From Spirochaetota bacterium (GTDB taxonomy: Bacteria > Spirochaetota > Spirochaetia > Treponematales > UBA12059): DNA of 64,000 bases. The notes under the pieces were generated by a model, which saw only the letters and a program-made list of their open reading frames with translations, made no database searches and was not told the DNA's origin. Positions 1 to 9,274 of the stretch are shown piece after piece. Location of the stretch: the NCBI GenBank assembly GCA_018262985.1, contig JADFDI010000002.1:62001-126000 (forward strand), in the 5' to 3' direction. The position numbers and the translations under genes were made by a program. Numbering within the stretch: the stretch's first letter is position 1; each line of letters opens with the position of its first letter.

Positions 1-182
1 TGGCGGCTTCGCTGGGTTTCGCGGCGCTCTTCGCCGCGTCGAACGGCCTCCAGGTTTTCGACGCGCCGCCTGAGCTCGTGCTCGCGCTGCCCTACGTCGC
101 GACCGCCCTGCTCGTGCTCGCCGGCAAGGCCAGGCTCCCCCGCCTCAGGCCCCGGGACGAAGGTCCGGGCCGCGAAGGCTAG
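1..182 (+). CDS. C-terminal fragment of an ABC transporter permease (simple-sugar/nucleoside type), truncated by window edge
   Basis: Frame from nt 3 reads AASLGFAALFAASNGLQVFDAPPELVLALPYVATALLVLAGKARLPRLRP.. to TAG at 180-182; hydrophobic LxLPYVxTxLVL ending typical of these permeases. Confidence 0.5.
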   Translation, partial: AASLGFAALFAASNGLQVFDAPPELVLALPYVATALLVLAGKARLPRLRPRDEGPGREG

Positions 183-232
183 GGCGCGCTTCCCGGTACG
201 CGACGACGAGGCGACGGCGTTTCCTTCCAGTC

Positions 233-261
233 TTGACCGGCGCGGCGGGGAAGGGTATAAT
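233..261 (+). promoter_or_regulatory. sigma70-type promoter upstream of rrf2-nifS-nifU
   Basis: TTGACC (233-238), 17-nt spacer, TATAAT (256-261). Confidence 0.75.
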
Positions 262-264
262 CCT

Positions 265-284
265 AGTATTCAGATAGGAATACT
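265..284. promoter_or_regulatory. Palindromic candidate operator AGTATTC-N6-GAATACT
   Basis: Perfect 7-bp inverted repeat just downstream of the -10 box, covering the expected transcription start of an Rrf2-family gene. Confidence 0.6.
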
Positions 285-295
285 GGAGATTGCCT

Positions 296-700
296 TTGTT
301 CCAGGTCTCGACGCGGATACAGTACGGCCTCAGGGCGCTGGCCTACCTCGCCGGCAAGGACGGTCCCGCCAGCGCGACGGAGATCGCCGGAGCCGAGGGA
401 ATACCGGGCAAGTACCTCGAAGGCATACTCGGCCAGCTGACCGCCTCGGGGCTCCTCCGCTCCGAGCGGGGGAAGAACGGCGGCTACCGGCTTTCGCTGC
501 CCGCGGCCGAGGTTACCGTGCTCAGCATCGTCGAGGCTCTCGAGGGGGAGATACGGCCGACCGAGTGCGCCGCCGGTCCCGGCGCCTGCGACCACGACCT
601 CGCCTGCCTGCCCCGCCGCTTCTGGCTCGGGCTCAAGACCGCGGTGGACGAGTACCTCCGTTCCCGTACCCTGCTCGACGTCATCGATCCCGCTTCCTGA
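296..700 (+). CDS. Rrf2 family (IscR-like) transcriptional regulator
   Basis: FQVSTRIQYGLRALAYLAG wHTH start; three Cys (ECAAGPGACDHDLAC) as in Fe-S Rrf2 regulators; GGAG at 285-288 fits TTG at 296 better than TTG at 290. Confidence 0.88.
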   Translation: MFQVSTRIQYGLRALAYLAGKDGPASATEIAGAEGIPGKYLEGILGQLTASGLLRSERGKNGGYRLSLPAAEVTVLSIVEALEGEIRPTECAAGPGACDHDLACLPRRFWLGLKTAVDEYLRSRTLLDVIDPAS

Positions 701-711
701 AAGGAGCCCCC

Positions 712-1881
712 ATGGAACGCCGCATCGTATACATGGACTACAACGCCACGACGCCCCTCCACCCGCTCGTCCGGGACGCGATGACGGCGGATATGGGCGT
801 CTTCGCCAACGCCTCGAGCATGCACGAGGCCGGGCGCGCCGCGAAGGCGAGGGTCGACTCAGCCCGCGCCGAGGTCGCGAAGCTCGCCGGGGTGCCGAAC
901 CCTGACGAGCTCGTCTTCACCTCGGGCGGTTCGGAATCGAACAACACCGTCTTCGCGACCATGTTCCACGTAGGGCGGAGAGGCGGCCGCCGCAAGATCG
1001 TCACCACTGCCATCGAGCATCCCTGCGTGGTCAACGCCGCCTCCTGGCTCCGCGAAGAGGGCTTCCCCGTGGTCTTCCTTCCCGTGGACGCCTCCGGGCG
1101 CGTGGACATGGAGGCCGCGGAGCGCGAGATCGACGCCGACACCTTGCTCGTCTCGGTCATGTCCGCCAACAACGAGATCGGCACGATCCAGGACGTTCCG
1201 GCCCTCTGCCGCATGGCCAAGGCGAAAGGCGCGCTCTTCCACACCGACGCCACCCAGTCCGCGGGCAAGGTTCCCGTCGAGGCGGCCGCCTGGGGCGTCG
1301 ACTACCTGACCCTCTCGGCCCACAAGATCTACGGCCCCAAGGGAGTCGGCGCCCTCTACGTCCGCAAGGGCGCGCCCATCGAGCCCCTGATCCGCGGCGG
1401 GCACCAGGAGCACGGCCGACGGGCGGGCACCTACAACAACATCGGGATCCTCGGCTTCGGCCTCGCGGCCCGCCTCGCGCTCGAGGACCTCGAGGGAAGG
1501 GCGGCCCGCGTCCGGGTCATGCGGAACCGGCTGCGCGACGGCATCGTGGAACGCGTGCCGGACGTCCGCGTGAACGGACACGCCACCGAGGTGCTGCCGA
1601 ACACGCTCAACGTATCCTTCCCCGGCGCGGAGGGCGAGGCCATCCTCCTCTACCTCGACCTCGAGGGCGTCCAGGTCTCCACGGGTTCCGCCTGCGCCTC
1701 CGGGAGCCTCGAGCCGAGCCACGTGCTGCTGGCCACGGGCGTCGGTCCCGAGCTCGCGCACGGATCGATCCGGTTCAGCCTCGGCTCGCTCACGAGCAAC
1801 GAGGACGTGGACTACGTCCTCGAGGTACTTCCCCCGATCATCAAGCGGCTTCGCCGCATGTCCACGGTCAGCGTGGCCTAG
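712..1881 (+). CDS. nifS: Cysteine desulfurase NifS
   Basis: YMDYNATTPLHP, SAHKIYGPKGVGALY PLP-Lys motif, STGSACASGSLEPSHVL catalytic Cys loop; ATG after AAGGAG. Confidence 0.95.
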   Translation: MERRIVYMDYNATTPLHPLVRDAMTADMGVFANASSMHEAGRAAKARVDSARAEVAKLAGVPNPDELVFTSGGSESNNTVFATMFHVGRRGGRRKIVTTAIEHPCVVNAASWLREEGFPVVFLPVDASGRVDMEAAEREIDADTLLVSVMSANNEIGTIQDVPALCRMAKAKGALFHTDATQSAGKVPVEAAAWGVDYLTLSAHKIYGPKGVGALYVRKGAPIEPLIRGGHQEHGRRAGTYNNIGILGFGLAARLALEDLEGRAARVRVMRNRLRDGIVERVPDVRVNGHATEVLPNTLNVSFPGAEGEAILLYLDLEGVQVSTGSACASGSLEPSHVLLATGVGPELAHGSIRFSLGSLTSNEDVDYVLEVLPPIIKRLRRMSTVSVA

Positions 1882-1899
1882 CAGGACAAGGAGCATCCC

Positions 1900-2505
1900 A
1901 TGGACGCCATGCAGTGGCTGTATTCGGACATCGTCCTCGATCACTTCAAGAATCCCCGCAACGTCTTCGACCCGGACGAGAAGTTCGCCTACGAAGCGGA
2001 GGGGACCGTCGGCAACGTCAAGTGCGGCGACCAGATGATGTTCATGCTCAAGATCGACGAGGGCGACGTCATCCGCGACGTGCGCTGGCGCACCTACGGC
2101 TGCGCGAGCGCCATCGCCAGCACCTCGATGCTGTCCGAGGTGACGAAGGGCCTCCATATCCGCGAGGCGTACAACCTCAGGCCCGAGGACATCGCGACGC
2201 GATTGGGCGGCCTGCCCGACAACAAGATCCACTGTTCCGTGCTCGGCGACAAGGCGCTGCGCGCCGCCATCGACGCCTGGCTCGAGAAGACGGGACGCGC
2301 CGGGCTCTACCGCAACGAAGGCGCCACCGTCATCTGCACCTGCCTCAACATCACGGACCGCGACATCGAGACGGCCGTGCGGGAAGGCGCCCGGAACTGG
2401 GAGCAGCTGCAGGAGCGCACCAAGATCGGCACCGTCTGCGGCGGGTGCAAGGTGAAGGGCGAATCGCTCCTCCACGAGTACGTGCACATCTTCGGCGAAG
2501 AGTAG
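1900..2505 (+). CDS. nifU: NifU-like Fe-S scaffold: IscU domain plus BFD-like [2Fe-2S] domain
   Basis: YSDIVLDHFKNPRNVF, CGDQMMFMLKI, YGCASAIASTSML, then CTCLNITDRDIE...VCGGCK. Confidence 0.9.
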   Translation: MDAMQWLYSDIVLDHFKNPRNVFDPDEKFAYEAEGTVGNVKCGDQMMFMLKIDEGDVIRDVRWRTYGCASAIASTSMLSEVTKGLHIREAYNLRPEDIATRLGGLPDNKIHCSVLGDKALRAAIDAWLEKTGRAGLYRNEGATVICTCLNITDRDIETAVREGARNWEQLQERTKIGTVCGGCKVKGESLLHEYVHIFGEE

Positions 2506-2661
2506 GCGCGGACCCGCGGCGTCCCGAGCGCTTCCAGGCGCGGGACGCCGCGCCGCCCGCGAAGCGGCCCTCGTTCCGCACTTGCGATCCGCGCCCCCGG
2601 CCATTATCCTGACGCATACCTAGTGGCGCCGACGGCGTCCCGCGACGGGAGAGAAAGACGC

Positions 2662-4911
2662 ATGAAAAACGCGGTTCCGATCGTTCCTTCGCTGTTGCTC
2701 CTCCTCTCCGCGCTCGCGCTCGCTTCCTGCGGCGTCCCCGATTCCGCCCTCGTGGAATCCTGGCGGATCGCCCACGGCGATTCCCCGGAGCGGTCCGACC
2801 CTTCCTTCGACGACTCCTCCTGGGAGAGCCTGACGGCCCCGGCGCTCATCCCGGTGCCGGAGGCCGACTCGTGGTTCTGGCTCAGGGCGGATGTGCGCTT
2901 CGAAGGAACGGGACCGTTCTGGCTCATTTCGCAGAAGTTCGGCGCGGCCTGCCAGGTCTTCGTCGACGGCGTCCTCGTAGGCGAGCGCGGTTCCTTGCCG
3001 CCCAGGCCGCTGATCCGCCCCGGCGTCACCGACGCGTGGCTGGTGCCCTCGAACCTCGTCGAGGACGGAAGGGCCGTGGTGGCCGTGCGCTCCTACGCCC
3101 GCGGTACCAGCGCGGACTATCCCGGCTTCAAGGTCGGCGGCCGGGAAGCGGCGGAATTCGAGCTCCACACCGCGCGGCTCCTTAACCTCCAGGTCTACAT
3201 CGTCCTGGCCGTCCTCTGCCTTTTCCTCGGCGCCTACTTCATCTGGCAGTACAAGTCGAGGCCGAAGGACCGCTTCAACCTTTGGTACGCGCTTTCGCTC
3301 GTCCTGATCTCCTTCTATTTCTACGAGCTCGGCGCGGAACGCTTCATACCCGTCACCCTGGCCTTCAAGGCTTTCGCGAAGGTGGCGCTGACCGCCTCGA
3401 TCGGCTTCCTGATGCTCTTCTTCACCGAATTCTTCGACATCCTGTCGGGCCGGGTCTTCAAGGTCCTGGTGGGCGTCCAGATCCTGGCCTTCTCGGCTCT
3501 CTTCTTCGCCAACACGGGCGACGAGACCGAGCTGATGGACATCTTCTCGCTGAGCCTCCTGCCGATCTTCGCGGAGATCATATCCGGCGTGTACATCCTG
3601 GTACGCGCCGCCCTGCTGAAGCGTAGCGACGCGATACCGATCCTGGCGGGACTCGTGCTCGGGGTCGGCTTCGGGGTGCACGACATCGTCTATCAGGTCG
3701 GCGGCACCGAGCCGATGGCCTGGCTCCAGGGCTTCACCTTCTTCGCCCTCGACATGGGCGTGTTCGTCGCGATGAGCGCGCGCGCCGCCCGCGCCGCCAA
3801 CGAGGTCGAGGTCTTCGCGCGCGAGACGGCCGAACGGCGGGACCGGCTCGGGGCGGTGGTGGATGCCGCGGGCCGCGTGGTCGGCGCGGTCGCCGCCATG
3901 GCACGCGACCTCGAGGAGCGCGCGGGAGAGCTGGCGCGCACCGCGGAACTCTCGCGGAACGAGGCGAAGGCCATCGAGGCGGAGGCGGACCGGCAGCGCG
4001 TCGCGGTGGGCGAGGCCGTCGGCTCGGCGAACGACATGGCCCGGTCGAGCGAACGGGTGGATGAGGAGCTCGCGCTAGAGTCGGAACGCCTGGAAGGGGC
4101 GCTCGGCGCGGTCGGCGACATCATCTCCGGCACGGTCGGCGTCTCGAGCGACGTCACCGTGGCCGCGGAGCTTTCCGAGGGCCTCGCCCGGCGCGTGGAG
4201 GACGGCGTCCGCGACGTGGCGTCGCTCGGTTCGTCCATCGCCAAGGTCCGCGAAGCCTCGAAGGAAATCACGGAGGTGGTCGAGTCGGTGAACGATTTCG
4301 CCGAGCGCACCAACCTGCTGGCCATGAACGCCTCCATCGAGGCGGCGCACGCCGGCGCGGCCGGCCGCGGCTTCTCGGTCATCGCCCACGAGATCAAGAA
4401 GCTCGCCCAGGCGAGCGCGGACAGGGCCGCCCGCATCGGCGAGATGGCGTCGTCCATCGACGCCCTCGTCTCGGAGGGCGCCGGCGCGGCCGCGAAGGTC
4501 GAGAACGGTCTCGGCCGGATAGCCGCGGACTCGGGCGACGCGGTCGGACGGATCAAGGGCGTCGCCGAAGCGGCGCTTCGCCAGCGCGAACTTGCCGACG
4601 GCGCCTCCTCGGTCCTCGGCACCTTCTCGGATTCCTCGCGGCGCATGCGCGAGCAGACCGCGGCCCAGGCGGGCTACTCGCGCCTGGTGCGGGACTCGAT
4701 GGGCGCCCTGGAGGAAGGGGCGGCCAGGGTCAAGTCGGCGGGCAGCCGCATCGTCACGGGCGTCGGCGCGCTCGCCGAGCAGGCGATAGGCCTCCGCGAC
4801 CTGGCGACCCGTAGCAGCGCGATCGCGGCCGAGCTCGCGTCCATCGTGGGCAAGCGGACGGACTCCGAAGAGGGGATCGACCTCCTCGAGCCCGAAAGGG
4901 ATCGGGCTTGA
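2662..4911 (+). CDS. Methyl-accepting chemotaxis-type receptor: lipobox, galactose-binding-like N-terminus, 7TM-DISM, MCP signalling domain
   Basis: LALASCG lipobox, extracytoplasmic beta-rich domain, multiple TM helices, ERTNLLAMNASIEAAHAGAAGRGFSVIAHEIKKLAQAS hairpin tip. Confidence 0.88.
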   Translation: MKNAVPIVPSLLLLLSALALASCGVPDSALVESWRIAHGDSPERSDPSFDDSSWESLTAPALIPVPEADSWFWLRADVRFEGTGPFWLISQKFGAACQVFVDGVLVGERGSLPPRPLIRPGVTDAWLVPSNLVEDGRAVVAVRSYARGTSADYPGFKVGGREAAEFELHTARLLNLQVYIVLAVLCLFLGAYFIWQYKSRPKDRFNLWYALSLVLISFYFYELGAERFIPVTLAFKAFAKVALTASIGFLMLFFTEFFDILSGRVFKVLVGVQILAFSALFFANTGDETELMDIFSLSLLPIFAEIISGVYILVRAALLKRSDAIPILAGLVLGVGFGVHDIVYQVGGTEPMAWLQGFTFFALDMGVFVAMSARAARAANEVEVFARETAERRDRLGAVVDAAGRVVGAVAAMARDLEERAGELARTAELSRNEAKAIEAEADRQRVAVGEAVGSANDMARSSERVDEELALESERLEGALGAVGDIISGTVGVSSDVTVAAELSEGLARRVEDGVRDVASLGSSIAKVREASKEITEVVESVNDFAERTNLLAMNASIEAAHAGAAGRGFSVIAHEIKKLAQASADRAARIGEMASSIDALVSEGAGAAAKVENGLGRIAADSGDAVGRIKGVAEAALRQRELADGASSVLGTFSDSSRRMREQTAAQAGYSRLVRDSMGALEEGAARVKSAGSRIVTGVGALAEQAIGLRDLATRSSAIAAELASIVGKRTDSEEGIDLLEPERDRA

Positions 4912-5750
4912 AGCCGATGGATCCGGAGGCGCCGGCGGAAGCGCAAATCCACGCGTTCCGCGAGGCGGTGTACGCCGAATACCGCGAGCGCGGTCGACGC
5001 CTGCCGTGGCGCGAAACGCGCGATCCCTGGGCCATCCTCGTGTCCGAGCTGATGCTGCAGCAGACCCAGGCGGCGCGCGTCGTCCCGAAATACGAGGAGT
5101 GGCTGCGCCGCTGGCCCGATCCGGCCGCGTTGGCCGCGGCTTCCGTGGCCGACGCGCTCGCCGCGTGGAGCGGCCTCGGCTACAATCGGCGCGCGCTCGC
5201 GCTCAAGGCGGCGGCTGCCATCATCGAGTACGAGCACGCGGGCGCGGTGCCCGAGGACTCGGCCGTCCTGCGGGCCCTTCCCGGCGTAGGGGCCTATACG
5301 GCGGGCGCGGTCCGGGCCTTCGCCTTCGGGCGACCCGACGTCTTCCTGGAGACGAACATCCGCGCGGCCCTGCTCCACTGGTTCTTCCCCGGCCGCGAGG
5401 GGGTTCGCGACCGGGAGCTGCTCCCGGCGGCCGCCCTCGTCCTCGACGCTTCCGATCCTCGAACCTGGTACTACGCGCTCATGGATTACGGGGCCGCGCT
5501 GAAGCGCCTCGCGCCGAATCCGTCGCGTCGCTCCGCCCACCACGTCGCGCAGTCCCGCTTCGAAGGCTCGCTCCGGCAGGCCCGCGGCGCCGTCGTGCGG
5601 CTGCTTTCCTCGGAGGGACCGGCGGAAGCGGAGCGCATCCACGAGCTCTGCGGCATGGAGCGCGAACGCGTCGCCGGGGCCCTCGCGGCCTTGGTCGCGG
5701 AGGGCGCGGTCGAATACGCGGGAAGCCTCGCCCGCATCCGGGAGTCCTGA
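4908..5750 (+). CDS. MutY-like HhH-GPD DNA glycosylase lacking the 4Fe-4S cysteine motif
   Basis: SELMLQQTQAARVVPKYEEWLRRWP, LPGVGAYTAGAVRAFAFG, FLETNIR; no Cx6Cx2Cx5C. TTG 4908 or ATG 4917. Confidence 0.85.
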   Translation: MKPMDPEAPAEAQIHAFREAVYAEYRERGRRLPWRETRDPWAILVSELMLQQTQAARVVPKYEEWLRRWPDPAALAAASVADALAAWSGLGYNRRALALKAAAAIIEYEHAGAVPEDSAVLRALPGVGAYTAGAVRAFAFGRPDVFLETNIRAALLHWFFPGREGVRDRELLPAAALVLDASDPRTWYYALMDYGAALKRLAPNPSRRSAHHVAQSRFEGSLRQARGAVVRLLSSEGPAEAERIHELCGMERERVAGALAALVAEGAVEYAGSLARIRES

Positions 5751-5815
5751 GCGCGAACGGGAATCGCCTGAAGCGCCCCGGGCGGCGCCCTCCCGAGGCG
5801 AACGCCAGGCCGCTT

Positions 5816-7054
5816 TCAGGCGGCGGCCGGCAAGAGGGGAGCGGCGCTTCCCCCGAAGGCGCTCCTGAAAAAGAGGATGATCGAATCGAGGAGCCTCCGC
5901 AGCCAGGAGCCCGCGCCGACTTCGCGCGGGGCGACGAGCGCGACTCGCGCGTACACCTGTTCCCCGGCCAACACCTTGACGAGGCCCACCCGGGCGGACG
6001 CGGGAATCGGCGCCAAAAGCTCGGGGTAGGCCTCGACCACGGCGCGCGCGTCACCCGACACGGAACGGGGTACGGTGGCGGCGAGGATGCCCGCGGGGAT
6101 TCCCGCGAGGCTGCGCTCGCTGCCCTTCCAGACGCGGGCCGGCTCGAAGTCCGGCAGGACGGGCCGCACCGTGACCCAATTCTCGAAGGCCCAGTCGAGC
6201 AAGGCCGAGCCGTCTTCCACCCGCCGCGCCTGGGCGTCGGCGGTGCCGGTCGCGGAAGCGCCGAGCAGCACCAGCACGAAGCGAGTGCCCTCGCGCTCGG
6301 CCGACGCGACGAAGTTGAAGCCGCTCTCGCTTATGTAGCCGGTCTTGAGTCCGTCGCAGCCCGGGTAGGCGCCGAGCAGCGGATTGCGGTTCTCGAGGAC
6401 GGGCGGGACGTAGCCGGCGGGAACGCGCCGACCGGGCGGGAAGTTGGCGGGCTTCGGGAATTCGAAAGAGGGAAGGGAGTGGAGGCTTTCGACGAAGTCC
6501 GGTCGTTCTGCGAGGTAGGCGAGGGCGAAGGCCGCCATCTCCCGCGCCGTTGTCAGGTTGCGATCCGAAAGGCCCGAGGGTTCCTCGAAGCGCGTGACCA
6601 CGAGTCCGTAGCGCCGCGCGACCGCGTTCATGCGCGCGGAGAAGCCCGATACTGAACCGGAGACGACGCGCGCGAGCACGAAGGCGGCGTCGTTCGCGCT
6701 CGCCACGGCGAGGCCCCGGGCCAGGTCGCCGACGGTGACGCGCATGCCGCGCTCCAGGTACATCACGCTCGAATTCCAGGGCAGCTCGTTCCACGCCTCG
6801 CCCGCTCGCACCTCGACCGGCGTCGAGAGCGAGAGGCGGCCCGCGTCGAGTTCCTCGCCGAGCACGGCGAGCGTCGCCAGCTTCGCGAGGCTCGCGGGCG
6901 GGATCGGCTCGTCGGCGTTCCGTTCGACGAGGGCCGCGCCGCGGGCCGCCTCGACGAGGATGAGCGATTTGGCCGAGACCGCGGGCGCGGCCTCCATGGC
7001 GAAGGATGAAACGGCCGCGGCCATGAGGGCCGCGGCCAGGCAACGCCTCGTCAC
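5816..7054 (-). CDS. dacA: D-alanyl-D-alanine carboxypeptidase (PBP5/6 family)
   Basis: SLAK, SAN and KTG motifs (ASLAKLAT, ASANDAAF, GLKTGYISESGFNF), N-terminal signal peptide. Confidence 0.9.
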   Translation of the reverse strand: MTRRCLAAALMAAAVSSFAMEAAPAVSAKSLILVEAARGAALVERNADEPIPPASLAKLATLAVLGEELDAGRLSLSTPVEVRAGEAWNELPWNSSVMYLERGMRVTVGDLARGLAVASANDAAFVLARVVSGSVSGFSARMNAVARRYGLVVTRFEEPSGLSDRNLTTAREMAAFALAYLAERPDFVESLHSLPSFEFPKPANFPPGRRVPAGYVPPVLENRNPLLGAYPGCDGLKTGYISESGFNFVASAEREGTRFVLVLLGASATGTADAQARRVEDGSALLDWAFENWVTVRPVLPDFEPARVWKGSERSLAGIPAGILAATVPRSVSGDARAVVEAYPELLAPIPASARVGLVKVLAGEQVYARVALVAPREVGAGSWLRRLLDSIILFFRSAFGGSAAPLLPAAA

Positions 7055-7066
7055 GTCCGCGCCTTC

Positions 7067-8455
7067 CTAGAACTCGGCCTGCTTGACCGCCCGCGGGAAG
7101 GGGATTACGTCGCGGATGTTCTCCATGCCCGTCACCCAGCGCACGAGGCGCTCGAAACCGAGCCCGAATCCGGAGTGCGGCGCCGTGCCGTAGCGGCGGA
7201 GGTCGAGGTACCAGCCGTAGGCGGCCGGGTCGAGGCCTTTCGCCTTCATGGCCGCGACGAGCGCGTCGTAGCGGTACTCCCGCTCGGAGCCGCCGATGAT
7301 CTCGCCGATGCGCGGCACGAGCACGTCCATGGCGCGCACCGTGCGCCCGTCGTCGTTGGCCCGCATGTAGAAGGCCTTGAGCTCCTTCGGGTAGTCCGTG
7401 ACGATGAGCGGCCCCTTCACGACCTGCTCGGTCAGGAAGCGCTCGTGCTCGGTCTGGAGGTCGCAGCCCCAGTAGGGCTTGAACTCGAAGGAATCCTTGC
7501 GCTTCTCGAGCTCGGCCACGGCGTCCGTGTAGCTCATGTGCGCGAATTTGGACGAGCGCACCGCCTCGAGGCTCTCGCGCAAGCCCGGCTGGATCCGCTT
7601 GTCGAAGAATTCGAGGTCTTCGGCGCAGTCGTCGAGCGCGCTCGAGAGCAGGTGCTTGAGGAAGTCCTCGGCCAGCGCCATGTCCTCGGGCAGCTCGGCG
7701 AAGGCGATCTCGGGCTCGATCATCCAGAATTCCGCCAGGTGGCGGGTGGTGTTCGAGTTCTCGGCGCGGAAGGTCGGGCCGAAGGTGTAGACGGAGCCGA
7801 GGGCCATGCAGTAGGCCTCGACGTTGAGCTGGCCCGAGACCGACAGGTACGAGCGTTTCCCGAAGAAGTCCTTCGAGTAATCGACGCTCTTCCCGCCCTT
7901 CGCGATCGCGTCGAGGTCGAGCGTGGTCACCTGGAACATCTCGCCCGCGCCCTCGGCGTCGCTCGCGGTGATGATGGGGGTGTGGATGTACTGGAAGCCG
8001 CGCTCCTGGAAGAAGGAGTGGGCGGCGAAGGCCATGCGGTTGCGGACCCGGGCCACGGCGCCGAAGGTGTTCGTGCGCGGGCGCAGGTGAGCGATCTCGC
8101 GGAGGAATTCGAACGAGTGCTGCTTCTTCTGGAGCGGGTAGGTTTCGGCCGGCGCCTCGCCGATCAGCTCGAGGGAGCTGGCCTGGAGCTCGACGCTCTG
8201 TCCGGCGGCGGGGGAAGGCACGAGGACGCCCGTCGCGGCCACGGCGGCGCCGGTGCCCGCGCGCTCGAGCGCGTTCCGGGAATTCGCGTCGAGGGCGAGC
8301 GCGTCGTAGACGCACTGCACGTTGCGGAAGCAGGAGCCGTCGTTCAGCTCCAGGAAGGCCGTTCCCTTGGTCTCCCGCTTCGTGCGTACCCAACCCTTGA
8401 CGACGACCGAAGCGCCGTCGGGGTCCCGCGAAAGGATTTCCCGGATGCTCGCCAT
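7067..8455 (-). CDS. asnS: Asparaginyl-tRNA synthetase
   Basis: MASIREILSRDPDGASVVVKGWVRTKRETKG..., class II motifs TFGPTFRAENSNTTRHLAEFWMIEPE and GFGLGFERLVRWVTGMENIRDVIPFPR. Confidence 0.96.
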   Translation of the reverse strand: MASIREILSRDPDGASVVVKGWVRTKRETKGTAFLELNDGSCFRNVQCVYDALALDANSRNALERAGTGAAVAATGVLVPSPAAGQSVELQASSLELIGEAPAETYPLQKKQHSFEFLREIAHLRPRTNTFGAVARVRNRMAFAAHSFFQERGFQYIHTPIITASDAEGAGEMFQVTTLDLDAIAKGGKSVDYSKDFFGKRSYLSVSGQLNVEAYCMALGSVYTFGPTFRAENSNTTRHLAEFWMIEPEIAFAELPEDMALAEDFLKHLLSSALDDCAEDLEFFDKRIQPGLRESLEAVRSSKFAHMSYTDAVAELEKRKDSFEFKPYWGCDLQTEHERFLTEQVVKGPLIVTDYPKELKAFYMRANDDGRTVRAMDVLVPRIGEIIGGSEREYRYDALVAAMKAKGLDPAAYGWYLDLRRYGTAPHSGFGLGFERLVRWVTGMENIRDVIPFPRAVKQAEF

Positions 8456-8700
8456 TGTGAGGCTCCTCGCGTGTGTCGACCGGTCCCGGAACGGCCCGGC
8501 CCCCCGATTCCGCTCCTGAAGGATGGCATCGAGGTACCACAATTGGTAGCATGCGTCGCCCCCGGAGGTCAAACCGTGGACGGGAAAGCCCTGGCGGCGG
8601 ACTGGCGGGCGGACGGACTAAAATTATGCGCGCCCCGAGCTTTTCCTACCGCCGACCCGGATGGTATCATGACAGCATCACGATTCCGGAGCGAAACGAA

Positions 8701-9198
8701 GTGCGCTACAACCTCGCCATCGCCTATCTCCTGTGGTTGTTCGGCGGCGTCGGAGTCCTCGGCCTCCAACGCTACTATCTCGGGAAGATCGGGACCGGCG
8801 TCCTCTGGACCGTTACGGGAGGCCTCGGCGGCTTCGGCGCCTTCTACGACTTCTTCACGCTGCCCCGGCAAGTGCGCGAGGCGAACATCCGCGACGCCGC
8901 GCGGCTCATCGCCGAGTCGCGGATGGCCGAAAGCTACGCTCGCCCTGCCGTCCCCCGGTCCGCGCCGCGCGAACCCCTCGAACGCGCCGCGCTCAAGGTG
9001 GCGCGCGCCTCGGGCGGACACGTGACGCCGGGCGAGCTCTCCCTCGAGTCGGACTGTACGCTGGACGAGGCGCGAAAGGTGCTGGACGAGCTCGCGCGCA
9101 AGGGGTACGCCGAGGTGAAGGTGCGTTCGAGCGGCGTCGTGGTCTACGGCTTCCCCGAGTTCTACCGCGAAGGCCGGAACGACTTCGAGATCGGATGA
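8701..9198 (+). CDS. TM2-domain membrane protein with C-terminal winged-helix-like domain
   Basis: AIAYLLWLFGGVGVLGLQRYYLGKIGTGVLWTVTGGLGGFGAFYDFFTLP is a TM2 signature; C-term LERAALKVARASGGHVTPGELSLESDCTLDEARKVLDELARKGYAEVKV; GGAG 9 nt before GTG 8701. Confidence 0.8.
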   Translation: MRYNLAIAYLLWLFGGVGVLGLQRYYLGKIGTGVLWTVTGGLGGFGAFYDFFTLPRQVREANIRDAARLIAESRMAESYARPAVPRSAPREPLERAALKVARASGGHVTPGELSLESDCTLDEARKVLDELARKGYAEVKVRSSGVVVYGFPEFYREGRNDFEIG

Positions 9199-9274
9199 GC
9201 GCCGGTAAGCGCCGGCGGCGCGGACGTTCGGCGCGGTATCCGTCCACCGCCCGCCCGGGCGGATCGGAGGCAGC

